From Nocardioides caldifontis (GTDB lineage Bacteria; Actinomycetota; Actinomycetes; Propionibacteriales; Nocardioidaceae), in contig NZ_ML701737.1 in NCBI RefSeq assembly GCF_008087345.1, positions 186,001 to 250,000 of the forward strand: DNA of 64,000 nucleotides, read 5' to 3'. Shown here piece after piece: positions 1 to 7,564 of this stretch (within the stretch, counting starts at the first letter, position 1; every line of letters begins with the position of its first letter). A program made the translations under genes and the position numbers. The notes beneath the pieces are model-generated. The model was not told where the DNA came from, made no database searches, and saw only the letters and a list, made by a program, of their open reading frames with translations.

Positions 1-1
1 C

Positions 2-52
2 TGGGTCGGCGGCACCACCCTGACCTGCATCGCCGGCACGGTCACCCTCTGA
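2..52 (+). CDS. 3' end of an upstream gene (partial, tentative)
   Basis: An open frame enters from the left edge, encodes 16 residues ending in TCIAGTVTL and stops at a TGA. It would overlap the stop of the next, convergent gene by about 11 bases, which is common in this window. Too little remains to name a product, and the frame could be open by chance in such GC-rich DNA. Confidence 0.3.
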   Translation, partial: WVGGTTLTCIAGTVTL

Positions 53-557
53 CGAGCGACCGCGGCACCGGGCCGACATCGGCGTGGCGGCCGGGGCGGT
101 AGCTCGCGTGGACCTGCCCCGGGCCGGGCCGCTTCGCCAGTCCGTCGGCGACCAGGCCGGTGACGAACGCGTAGACGCCCTTGTGCAGCAGGTCCACGAC
201 CAGCTCGCCCCGCGGCCAGGTCTCGGGCGGCGCCCCGACCCCCGTGGCGTTCTCCAGCACCTGGTCGGTGGTGAGCCGGACGACCGCGAACTTCGAGGAC
301 GCGACCGGCCCCCGCAGCCCGACGTTGGCCATCACCGACCGCAGCACCCCGACGAGCGCGCCCTGCCCGTAGTGCATCGCCCAGTTCAGCGCCGTCGACT
401 CGCGGTCCTCGAGCCCCGTGAGCCGCTCCAGCGTCCGCGCCGGCACGAACGAGCTCGGCCTGCCGGTGAGCCGCTGCTCGACCTTCTCGGCCACCGTCAT
501 CGCGACCGTGCCGACCGCGCCGGCGACGAGCCCCTGCCACACCGAGTCCCTGAGCAT
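42..557 (-). CDS. Hypothetical membrane-associated protein
   Basis: This 171-residue protein starts at an ATG and opens with a hydrophobic stretch (about residues 8-24, GLVAGAVGTVAMTVAE) that resembles the N-terminus of small actinobacterial membrane proteins. Further weakly hydrophobic stretches lie near residues 62-78 and 128-140. The C-terminus is basic and proline-rich. I recognise no catalytic motif. It is divergent from the hydroxylase gene that starts about 70 bases away. Function unknown; reality of the gene is supported by its strong codon-position GC pattern and its compact position. Confidence 0.65.
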   Translation of the reverse strand: MLRDSVWQGLVAGAVGTVAMTVAEKVEQRLTGRPSSFVPARTLERLTGLEDRESTALNWAMHYGQGALVGVLRSVMANVGLRGPVASSKFAVVRLTTDQVLENATGVGAPPETWPRGELVVDLLHKGVYAFVTGLVADGLAKRPGPGQVHASYRPGRHADVGPVPRSLVRG

Positions 558-627
558 GCCGGCACCGTTCCCAGCTCACACCGTCGTACTCACCGCTAGG
601 GTGCCGACCGACGAGAGAGGGGGCCTC

Positions 628-1566
628 GTGCTCGCTGACCTGTGGGACGCCGTCCCTGAGCCGCTCCGCGACCCGGTCGCCCTGGCGGTGCCGTTCTTCG
701 TGCTGTTCGTCGCGGTCGAGGGGCTCGCCGCCTACCTCCTCGAGGACGAGCGCCCGGAGGAGCAGCGCCGCGCCGCCGACGGCCGGGCGATGCCCCTGCC
801 CGGCGGCTACTCGCGCCCCGACGCGCTGGCGAGCATCACGATGGGAGCGGTGTCGGTGGCGACCATGACCGCGTGGAAGAGCCTCGGGCTGCTGGGCTAC
901 GCGGTCCTGTTCGCCTACGTCGCCCCCTGGCAGCTGCCCGCCGACGCCTGGTGGACCTGGGCGCTGGCGATCCTCGGCGTCGACTTCACGTTCTACTGGG
1001 CGCACCGGGTGGCCCACCGGGTGCGCGTCGTCTGGGCGACCCACCAGGCCCACCACTCCAGCGAGTACTTCAACTTCGCCACCGCCCTGCGGCAGAAGTG
1101 GAACAACGCCCACGAGCTGGTCTTCTGGGCGCCGCTGCCGGTGCTCGGGGTCCCGCCGGCGCTGGTGTTCCTGGGCTTCTCGGTGAGCCTCGTCTACCAG
1201 TTCTTCGTGCACACCGAGCACGTCGGGACGCTGTGGCGGCCGGTCGAGCTCGTCTTCAACACCCCGTCGCACCATCGGGTCCACCACGGCAGCGACCCGG
1301 AGTACCTCGACCGCAACTACGGCGGGATCCTCATCGTCTGGGACCGGCTCTTCGGGTCGTTCCAGCCCGAGCTGCACCGGCCGACGTACGGGCTCACCAC
1401 CCCGGTCGGCACCACGAACGTGCTGCGGCTGCAGACGCACGAGTACGCCGCGATCGCCCGCGACGTCCGGCGGGCTCCGACCCTCCGGGAAAAGCTCGGG
1501 TACGTCTTCGGTCCGCCGGGGTGGCGGCCGGCCGTGCCGGACCCTCATTCCGTGCAGACGGGCTGA
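628..1566 (+). CDS. Sterol desaturase / fatty acid hydroxylase family protein
   Basis: This predicted integral-membrane di-iron oxygenase has 312 residues. The family's histidine clusters are all visible: HRVAH near residue 126, HQAHH near 139 and HRVHH near 216. The tail NYGGILIVWDRLFGSF is typical of the family. Two hydrophobic blocks precede the first histidine box (about residues 14-36 and 75-115). I chose the GTG at 628 because a GAGAGAGGGGG purine run lies just upstream; the longer open frame from 418 would run through the divergent promoter region and antisense to the neighbour. The family hydroxylates or desaturates lipids or carotenoids; the substrate here cannot be told from sequence. 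Confidence 0.88.
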   Translation: MLADLWDAVPEPLRDPVALAVPFFVLFVAVEGLAAYLLEDERPEEQRRAADGRAMPLPGGYSRPDALASITMGAVSVATMTAWKSLGLLGYAVLFAYVAPWQLPADAWWTWALAILGVDFTFYWAHRVAHRVRVVWATHQAHHSSEYFNFATALRQKWNNAHELVFWAPLPVLGVPPALVFLGFSVSLVYQFFVHTEHVGTLWRPVELVFNTPSHHRVHHGSDPEYLDRNYGGILIVWDRLFGSFQPELHRPTYGLTTPVGTTNVLRLQTHEYAAIARDVRRAPTLREKLGYVFGPPGWRPAVPDPHSVQTG

Positions 1567-1608
1567 TCCGGAGCCGGATCTCAGCGCAGCTGCACCGGAT
1601 GACGGGGC

Positions 1609-1893
1609 TCAGGGCTCCTCGACCGAGGAGATGACGTACTTCGCCACGTCGGCGCCCACCACCTCGGGGAGCACCGGGGTCGGCCCCTCCGAGGCCCGGA
1701 ACCGCCTCAGGTCCTCCTCGGACTCCCAGCGCTCGAGGATCACGATCCGCCCTGCCTCCAAGGGGTCCGGCGCCTGCACGAACTCCAGGCAGCCCGGAGC
1801 CTCGCGCGCGTGCGCGGTCACGCGGGCGACGCCCACCAGGTAGTCGTCGCGGTCGTGCGGGTGGACGGTCAGCGACCCGGCGACGATCAGCAC
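1609..1893 (-). CDS. Antibiotic biosynthesis monooxygenase (ABM) domain protein
   Basis: A 94-residue single-domain protein. It begins LIVAGSLTVHPHDRDDYL, then has HAREAPGCLEF and ILERWESEEDLRRF, the pattern of cofactor-free ABM/quinol monooxygenase proteins such as YgiN. These form ferredoxin-like dimers that oxidise quinols or detoxify aromatic compounds. Its ATG overlaps the end of the upstream YqeY-like gene by 7 bases, so the two are probably cotranscribed. Substrate unknown. Confidence 0.85.
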   Translation of the reverse strand: MLIVAGSLTVHPHDRDDYLVGVARVTAHAREAPGCLEFVQAPDPLEAGRIVILERWESEEDLRRFRASEGPTPVLPEVVGADVAKYVISSVEEP

Positions 1894-2261
1894 GGCTCCT
1901 CCTCGAGCACCGCGGTCACGGCGGCCGCCGCGCGTCGCAGCCCGTCCGCCCGGTCGACGGCCCCCACCGCGTCGTACGACGTGGCAGCAGCGTGCAGGTC
2001 GGCGAGCTCACGGGCCACCACCTCGCGCTCGTCGTCCTCGGTGAGCGTCCGGCGCGGGGCCTCGGACGAGCCGATCCCGACCGCAGCCCCGGCGACGTGC
2101 TCGCCCGCCGCGAGCGCGCCGGTCGTGGGCGCTGCCACCGCCTCGGCGTTCTCGAGGGCGGCGAGCGTGCTCCGCAGCGACGCGGCGACCTCCTTGTCGC
2201 GCTCCCGGAGGGCGGCGGTCAGTCGGGTGCGGAGGCGGGCACGGAGCGGTGATCCGGTCAT
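1887..2261 (-). CDS. GatB/YqeY-like domain protein
   Basis: A 124-residue protein with LRARLRTRLTAALRERDKEV and LRSTLAALENAEAV at the N-terminus, which matches the helical YqeY domain related to the tail of the amidotransferase subunit GatB. It is a little shorter than typical YqeY (about 150 residues), and the middle (residues 40-65) is an alanine/glycine-rich insert. Stand-alone YqeY proteins have no settled function beyond a suspected tRNA link. It leads a two-gene unit with the ABM protein. Confidence 0.75.
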   Translation of the reverse strand: MTGSPLRARLRTRLTAALRERDKEVAASLRSTLAALENAEAVAAPTTGALAAGEHVAGAAVGIGSSEAPRRTLTEDDEREVVARELADLHAAATSYDAVGAVDRADGLRRAAAAVTAVLEEEPC

Positions 2262-2284
2262 GGCCCGACGGTAGCGCCGGACGG

Positions 2285-3346
2285 TCAGGGAACGGGTCGG
2301 CGCAGGTACTCCGCCAGGAGCCGCGCCAGGTTGCCGATGGCGTCGGTGTGCACCACCTCGTAGCCGTGGGTGCTCAACGTCGGCAGGGCCAGCAGCGCCG
2401 CCTGGGCGCTCTGGCCGCTGGCCTTGGCCTGGGAGGCATCGGACTCGAACGAGCTGAAGACCGCCCGCGTCGGTGGGACCCCGAGCTCCACCCCGATCCG
2501 GTAGAGGTGGTCGGCGATGGCCGAGTCGTAGGCGGCCAGGGCGTCGGCGTACACGACGATCGGGGCCGCATCGACCTCGGTCTGGTACTCCGCCTCCGCC
2601 GGGCCGACGTCCAGCGCGAGCGTCACGTCGCCGGGCAGGGTGCGGGCGGCGTAGGAGGCGCCGATCCCGCCCATCTCCTCGCCGGTGCTGAACACGAGGT
2701 ACACGTCGCCCGGCGGCCGCTGCCCACCCTCGCGCAGGTCCTGCGCGGCCGCGATCGAGGCAGCCACCAGGGCTCGGGCGTCCATGAAGAAGCCGGCCGC
2801 GAAGTCACCGACCTGCACCAGCGTGCGCTTGCTGCGGTGCACGCACACGCGCGTCCCCGGGTGGACGCCGGCGTCGTGGAGCTCCTCGGCGGAGCGACCG
2901 GTGAACACGTACACGTGCGTCCAGTCCAACGCCTTGTCGCCCTGGTCCGGCTTGGTCTCCCAGATCCGGGGGCTCTCCTGCGTCGTGTGCTCCGAGCCGA
3001 GGGTCAGCACGCCGGTGAGCTCCTCGTGGTCGCCGAGGACCGCCACAGGGCCGAGACCGAAGTTGCCCGGGTACATCACGCCGAGCTGCTCCACCCGGAG
3101 CGTGCCGTCCGGCTCGACGCGCTTCACGATCATCGACAGCTCGTCCAGGTGGGCGGTCACCCGGACCACCGGCGCGTCGCCGCGGCCGCGCACGAGACCG
3201 ACGAGGTTCCCGGCCGGGTCGGTCCAGAGCTCGTCGACGGTGCCCTCGAGCTCGCGCTCGCAGATCGCCCGCACCTCGTCCTCCAGGCCGCCCGGCCCGT
3301 AGGTGGACATCAGCTCCTGCAGCAGCTCGGACTGCTCGATCGGCAC
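2285..3346 (-). CDS. M42 family metallopeptidase (aminopeptidase)
   Basis: A 353-residue cytosolic metallo-aminopeptidase of the M42 (glutamyl aminopeptidase/endoglucanase-like) family. Metal-site motifs are present in order: TAHLDEL, FMDARALVAA, STGEEMGG (the catalytic glutamate pair), LALDVGPAE and a C-terminal STHGYEVVHTDAIGN. I chose the GTG at 3346 because GGAGG sits 9 bases upstream; an open frame to 3421 adds 25 low-complexity basic residues. The family trims peptides from the N-terminus and assembles as dodecamers. It lies 87 bases beyond the chromate transporter stop on the same strand. Confidence 0.9.
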   Translation of the reverse strand: MPIEQSELLQELMSTYGPGGLEDEVRAICERELEGTVDELWTDPAGNLVGLVRGRGDAPVVRVTAHLDELSMIVKRVEPDGTLRVEQLGVMYPGNFGLGPVAVLGDHEELTGVLTLGSEHTTQESPRIWETKPDQGDKALDWTHVYVFTGRSAEELHDAGVHPGTRVCVHRSKRTLVQVGDFAAGFFMDARALVAASIAAAQDLREGGQRPPGDVYLVFSTGEEMGGIGASYAARTLPGDVTLALDVGPAEAEYQTEVDAAPIVVYADALAAYDSAIADHLYRIGVELGVPPTRAVFSSFESDASQAKASGQSAQAALLALPTLSTHGYEVVHTDAIGNLARLLAEYLRRPVP

Positions 3347-3433
3347 GTCGACCGTCCTCCTCGGTGGGCCGTCCCGCGGCAGCGGGCTCGTCCCGCGCTT
3401 ACCCGCGTCCTGCGACGGCAACCACCGCGACCG

Positions 3434-4795
3434 TCAGGCGACCGGCCAGCCGAGCAGCCCCGCGGCGAGCCCGAGGGCCGCGCACACGCCGAGGGTCCGC
3501 AGCACCGACCACCGGGCCCGGAACAGCAGCACCGCCGCGAGGAGCGTGAGGGCGACGGCCAAGGGCCGCACGGTGTCGAGCACCGGGAGCTCCAGGCCGA
3601 GAGGGCCCCAGGACCGTTCGGTCGTCTCCTCGAAGACGGTGTGCAGCGCGAAGAAGACCGCCAGGTTCGCGATCACGCCGACGACGGCTGCCATGATCCC
3701 GGTGAGCGCCGAGGAGAGCGACCGGTTGCCGCGCAGCCGTTCGACGTACGGCGCACCCAGGAAGACCAGGACGAAGCACGGCACGAAGGTCACCCACGTC
3801 GTCAACAGCGCACCGAGCACCGCCGCGACCCAGGGGTCCAGCCCTCCGGGGTCGCGGTAGGCGCCGACGAACGCCACGAACTGCACCACCATGATCAGGG
3901 GACCGGGCGTGGACTCGGCAAGCGCCAGCCCGCGGACCATCTCCCCGGGCGCCAGCCAGCCGTACACCTCGACGGCCCGCTGGGCGACGAACGCCAGCAC
4001 CGCGTAGGCCCCGCCGAACGTCACCAGGGCAGCACCGGAGAAGAACAGCCCCTGGTCGGTGAAGACGCTCCCCGTCCCGGTGAGCACCACGAACGCGACG
4101 AGCGGCACCGCCCAGGCCAGAAGGCCGACCACGAGGACGCGCGCGGTGTGGCCGTGGCCGGGGTGCTCCGCGTGGAGGGCGTCGTCCGGGACCAGCGGGG
4201 GCGGGCCGTCGCTCTCGGGCTCGGCCCGGGGACGCATCACCGACGGGAGCCAGCGACCGAACAGCCAGCCCACCACGCCGGCCGCGGCGACGACGACCGG
4301 GAACGGCACCGAGAGCACGGTCAGCGAGGTGAACGCGGCGACCGCGACCCCGACGAGCGCCGGGTGTGTCAGCGCGCTGCGGCCGACCCGCACCACGGCG
4401 TGCGCCACGACGGCGAGCACCGCGGGGGCCAAGCCGGCGAACAGCGCCTCGACCGCGGTCGTGTCACCGAACCCGACGTAGAGGATCGACAGTCCGAGCA
4501 GCGCGACCACGCCGGGCAGCACGAAGAGGACCCCGGCGACCAGCCCGCCACGGACGCCGTTGAGCAGCCAGCCCACGTAGATCGCCAGCTGCTGCGCCTC
4601 CGGCCCGGGCAGCAGCGTGCAGAACGACAGTGCGTGCAGGAACCGGCGGTGTCCGATCCACCGGCGTTCCTCCACCAGCTCGCGCTGCATCACCGCGATC
4701 TGGCCTGCGGGCCCGCCGAACGTCTGGAGCGAGATCGCGAACCACGCCTTGACCGCCTCCCGGAAGGGGACGACGTCGTCGCGCGGCGGGCTCAC
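3434..4795 (-). CDS. chrA: Chromate transporter, CHR family
   Basis: A long-form CHR transporter of about 453 residues with two homologous halves. The first half has FGGPAGQIAVMQRELVEE and LLPGPEAQQLAIYVGW, and the second has FGGAYAVLAFVAQ and ESTPGPLIMVVQFVAF; these are the two CHR signatures. About ten hydrophobic segments are visible. ChrA proteins export chromate across the cytoplasmic membrane. The start is uncertain: the frame stays open to 4846, but that ATG lies inside a strong hairpin that ends the upstream gene, so the GTG at 4795 is preferred although it has no obvious ribosome binding site. Confidence 0.9.
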   Translation of the reverse strand: MSPPRDDVVPFREAVKAWFAISLQTFGGPAGQIAVMQRELVEERRWIGHRRFLHALSFCTLLPGPEAQQLAIYVGWLLNGVRGGLVAGVLFVLPGVVALLGLSILYVGFGDTTAVEALFAGLAPAVLAVVAHAVVRVGRSALTHPALVGVAVAAFTSLTVLSVPFPVVVAAAGVVGWLFGRWLPSVMRPRAEPESDGPPPLVPDDALHAEHPGHGHTARVLVVGLLAWAVPLVAFVVLTGTGSVFTDQGLFFSGAALVTFGGAYAVLAFVAQRAVEVYGWLAPGEMVRGLALAESTPGPLIMVVQFVAFVGAYRDPGGLDPWVAAVLGALLTTWVTFVPCFVLVFLGAPYVERLRGNRSLSSALTGIMAAVVGVIANLAVFFALHTVFEETTERSWGPLGLELPVLDTVRPLAVALTLLAAVLLFRARWSVLRTLGVCAALGLAAGLLGWPVA

Positions 4796-4826
4796 GGGTG
4801 AAGGCAACCACGTGCCGGCGCTTGCG

Positions 4827-4864
4827 GGGTGGATCTCAGCCGACAACGCGCCTGAGATCCACCC
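4827..4864 (-). terminator. Hairpin terminator after the BLIP-like gene
   Basis: Perfect 13-bp inverted repeat (GGGTGGATCTCAG at 4827-4839, its complement at 4852-4864) with a 12-base loop. It starts 7 bases past the stop of the gene ending at 4872, the position expected of an intrinsic-type terminator. There is no long U tract, as is usual in high-GC actinobacteria. Confidence 0.75.
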
Positions 4865-4871
4865 GGGAACG

Positions 4872-5189
4872 TCAGACCCAGACGCCGAACTTGCTCGAGA
4901 CCTTCCACGGGTTGCGGCCGCGCTTGTCGAAGCCGACCGTGACGACCGAGTACGGCGAGCAGGTGCGGTAGCTGCGGACCTGGAACGAGTAGCCGCCGCC
5001 CGTCGAGAACACGTCCCGCTTGCCGTTGGTGTCGGCGATCTGCTTGACCTTGGCCAGGGTCATGCCCTTCTTGACCTGCTTGAACTCGGCCCGGCTGATG
5101 CAGCCCGGGGTGTCGGCGCTGGCGGTCGAGGCCGGGACGGCGACGGTGATGGCAGCAGCGGCCAGGACGGCCGTGAGGAGCTTGCGCAT
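4872..5189 (-). CDS. Secreted BLIP-like small protein
   Basis: A 105-residue protein with a clear Sec signal peptide (MRKLLTAVLAAAAITVAVPASTASA, cut expected after ASA) and a mature domain of about 80 residues. The mature part has ISRAEFKQVKKGMTLAKVKQI, then two cysteines bracketing a GYSFQVRSYRTCSPYSVVTVGF sheet. This matches one repeat of the beta-lactamase inhibitory protein (BLIP) fold. Most such proteins in actinobacteria are not proven inhibitors. It is monocistronic, ended by its own hairpin. Confidence 0.75.
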   Translation of the reverse strand: MRKLLTAVLAAAAITVAVPASTASADTPGCISRAEFKQVKKGMTLAKVKQIADTNGKRDVFSTGGGYSFQVRSYRTCSPYSVVTVGFDKRGRNPWKVSSKFGVWV

Positions 5190-5372
5190 GGTGGATGGAT
5201 CCCCCGTGGTGAGTGCGGTGCGAACACCCGCAAGTGTCAGCGCCCAGCCACCATGTCGTGGCGCTTTTGCAGGACGAGGTGCCGTTGGTCCCGGGCGGGC
5301 AGGACGGACCGGTGGTCCAGAGCACCGCGCAGTCCGGTCAACCGCGGGCAGCGTCCGGAGCGATATTCAGGC

Positions 5373-5939
5373 ATGAACCCGTGGCACGGTGCCGGTCAGG
5401 AACGGCTCCAGCTGATCGACACGGATTCCGCTGCCGCGCAGGCGCCCGCGGAGCCGCCGGCCCCCGAGCCGTTCGACGCCTTCTACCGTCGCGAGTACCC
5501 GCGGCTGCGGGTCCTGGCGGTGGCGCTCCTCGGCACCGACGGAGCCGACGACGTCGTCCAGGAGACGATGCTCGTCGCCTACCGTCGGTGGGAGGACGTG
5601 CGCGACCTGGAGTCGCCGGCCGGATGGGTGCGCGGAGTCTGCTCGCACAAGGCCGTCTCCACGCTCCGGCGTCGCGGCGTCGAACGACGGGCCCTCTCGC
5701 GGCTGCGTGCCCTGCCTGCTGCGGAGCCGCAGGGGCCGGGTGGGCTCGAGGACTTCTGGGCTTCCGTGCGTCGGCTGCCCGCCCGCCAGGCCCAGGTGGT
5801 CTGCCTGTACTACGCGCTCGACCTCGGGGTCGCCGAGGTCGCGAGCACGCTGGGGTGCTCGGAAGGGACGGTCAAGATGCACCTCTCACGAGCCCGGGAC
5901 GGGCTCTCCCGCGCGATGGGTGAGGGGGACCGGTCATGA
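5373..5939 (+). CDS. ECF-type RNA polymerase sigma factor
   Basis: A 188-residue extracytoplasmic-function sigma-70 factor. Region 2 is near residues 30-95 (FDAFYRREYPRLRVLA, then GADDVVQETMLVAYRRW) and region 4 near 130-180 (RRLPARQAQVVCLYYALD and the helix-turn-helix STLGCSEGTVKMHLSRAR). I chose the ATG at 5373, in frame and just before the conserved start of region 2; only a weak GGAG lies upstream. The next gene overlaps its stop (ATGA), so the two are coupled and the partner is a likely regulator of this sigma factor. Confidence 0.9.
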   Translation: MNPWHGAGQERLQLIDTDSAAAQAPAEPPAPEPFDAFYRREYPRLRVLAVALLGTDGADDVVQETMLVAYRRWEDVRDLESPAGWVRGVCSHKAVSTLRRRGVERRALSRLRALPAAEPQGPGGLEDFWASVRRLPARQAQVVCLYYALDLGVAEVASTLGCSEGTVKMHLSRARDGLSRAMGEGDRS

Positions 5940-6763
5940 GCGTCGACGAGCTGGCCCGCCGGGCAGGTGCCCGGCTGCGCGAGGAGGTCGCGACCACGAC
6001 GACCGCCCCCGTGGTCGAGGAGTCGCTCGCCGCCCTCCTCGCCACCGCCCGACGACGGGCACGCACGCGTCGTACGGTCGAAGGGCTCGCCGCAGCGGCG
6101 ACGGTCGCGTCCGTGGTCGCCGGCAGCCTGGCCGGGCTGTACGACGGGGACGACCGGCCGGAGCCCGCGGAGCCGGTGCCCAGCACCTGCTCGAACAGTG
6201 CCCTCGTCCGGTGCACCGAGGACCGGCAGGTCACGGTCGACGCACCGGTCGGCTACGGGTTCACCCTCCTCGACGGGTTCGCGGACGGGGTGGAGTCGAC
6301 CGGGGCGGCGGAGGAGGTGACCGTCTTCTCGGACCGGGGCCGGGACGGCATCACGTTCATCGTCGACGCGACGGCTGCCGAGGACGGCGTGGGGCGCGAC
6401 GCCGAGTCGCTGGCCCGGTGGGTGGCGGCCCGCCCGTTCCTCCGCACGGACCTCCTGCCCTGGGACGCCGACGGCACCGCCGGCTGGCGGGTCGACGTCA
6501 CCCTGCGCAAGGGGAAGGCGCTCGCACAGGCACGGTCCTGCGACGGCGAGGGGAGCGGGTCCCCCTGCCACGCCCTCATCACCACCCCGGGTGTGCCGTT
6601 CGGGGAGTCCGGGCCCTGGCCGGGGATGAGGAGCAGGTACCACTTCGTCGACGCACCCGGCGGCCACACCCTCGTCGCCTGGTCCTGGTCGTTCGGGAAG
6701 AACCCGGGACCTCTCGACCGCAACGATGCCCTCCTGGGAACCCTGCGGTTCGACGCCGGGTGA
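5936..6763 (+). CDS. Membrane protein partner of ECF sigma factor (putative anti-sigma)
   Basis: A 275-residue protein that overlaps the sigma gene by 4 bases. It has about 46 cytoplasmic residues, one membrane segment near residues 47-66 (VEGLAAAATVASVVAGSLAGL) and a large extracytoplasmic domain. The topology and position fit an anti-sigma factor that holds the sigma at the membrane. However, no HxxxCxxC zinc anti-sigma motif is present, so the assignment rests on context. The outer domain contains four scattered cysteines and is not a family I recognise. Confidence 0.7.
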   Translation: MSVDELARRAGARLREEVATTTTAPVVEESLAALLATARRRARTRRTVEGLAAAATVASVVAGSLAGLYDGDDRPEPAEPVPSTCSNSALVRCTEDRQVTVDAPVGYGFTLLDGFADGVESTGAAEEVTVFSDRGRDGITFIVDATAAEDGVGRDAESLARWVAARPFLRTDLLPWDADGTAGWRVDVTLRKGKALAQARSCDGEGSGSPCHALITTPGVPFGESGPWPGMRSRYHFVDAPGGHTLVAWSWSFGKNPGPLDRNDALLGTLRFDAG

Positions 6764-6902
6764 GTGTCTCCCGCGGAGGTGGTCGGGTCCGCTGCGCCTC
6801 CGGGGTCTACCCGCCAGCCGGTAGTCAGGATTCCCGCTCCCGGCGGGGCGCCGTGGCTGCTGGCAGCGATGACGGAGCCGGCCCAACGGGACGACCCTGG
6901 AT

Positions 6903-6948
6903 GAGCCGGGAGAAGCCACCGTCGAGGTGAGGTTCCCGGCTCGACGGT
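6903..6948 (+). promoter_or_regulatory. Possible structured leader with two competing hairpins
   Basis: In the 210-base gap before the gene at 6974, GAGCCGGG (6903-6910) can pair with CCCGGCTC (6935-6942), while ACCGTCGAG (6918-6926) can pair with CTCGACGGT (6940-6948). The two stems share bases 6940-6942 and cannot form together, as in attenuators and riboswitches. A ribosome binding site (GAGCGAGGAAACC) lies 25 bases beyond. I recognise no known riboswitch class; GC-rich chance pairing remains possible. Confidence 0.35.
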
Positions 6949-6973
6949 CCCTTCCATCCCGAGCGAGGAAACC

Positions 6974-7543
6974 ATGAACGAGTCCACCCTCCATCGTCCC
7001 CGGGCAGCGAACGGTCACGCGGCGGCGCAGGAGTGGCTCGGGTCTAACCAGGACCCGGACGTGTTCTTGAGCGTGCCTGACCTGCAGGTGGAGAAGCTGG
7101 GCCTGGTGGTCGAGGAGCTCGACGCCGACGTCGACCTGCATGCACGGGTCCTCGACCTGGTCGAGCTGAACGTGGGTGCCCGCGTCACGCTCGGCAAGGT
7201 GGAGCTCGACCTCGAGAACGTCCGTGCGCAGGCCATGCTCAAGGTCAAGCTGGACAAGGTCGCCGAGATCGTCGAGCGGGTCATGAAGGCCGTCGACGAC
7301 CACCCGGAGCTCGTGACCTCGCTGACGAGCGCCGTCGGCGACGGCGTGCTGCTGGCCGGGGACGGCGTTCGGACGAGCCTCCGTGGGCTCGAGGGCCGCC
7401 CCGGCTGGGCGGACACCCGACCGATCGAGGACGTCCACGCGACCGGGGACGGCGGGGTACCAGCCCTTGCCAAGGCCCTCACGGGCGCAGTCCCGGACGC
7501 GATCAGGTGGGGGTGGCGCCACCGGTGGCTGGGGCTCCGCTGA
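6974..7543 (+). CDS. Conserved actinobacterial protein of unknown function
   Basis: A 189-residue soluble protein with a good ribosome binding site (GAGGAAACC before ATG). Residues 28-100 alternate hydrophobic and charged residues in short register: DPDVFLSVPDLQVEKLGLVV, then DVDLHARVLDLVELNVGARV and LGKVELDLENVRAQAMLKVKLDKV. I recall similar uncharacterised proteins in streptomycetes and relatives. The pattern suggests a beta-solenoid-like or amphipathic structure followed by a helix (residues 85-110). The C-terminus carries basic and tryptophan residues (IRWGWRHRWLGLR) that could touch membranes or nucleic acid. Function unknown. Confidence 0.75.
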   Translation: MNESTLHRPRAANGHAAAQEWLGSNQDPDVFLSVPDLQVEKLGLVVEELDADVDLHARVLDLVELNVGARVTLGKVELDLENVRAQAMLKVKLDKVAEIVERVMKAVDDHPELVTSLTSAVGDGVLLAGDGVRTSLRGLEGRPGWADTRPIEDVHATGDGGVPALAKALTGAVPDAIRWGWRHRWLGLR

Positions 7544-7564
7544 CGACGTCAGCCCCGAACCAGG

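Noticed and set aside
418-627. N-terminal extension of the sterol desaturase-like protein
   Set aside because: It would run antisense through the divergent neighbour and its promoter; the GTG at 628 has a ribosome binding site and family similarity starts after it.
2249-4801. 850-codon open frame on the + strand
   Set aside because: It is the antisense shadow of the M42 peptidase and ChrA genes; its sequence is low-complexity Arg/His/Gly-rich with no domain, a typical high-GC artefact.
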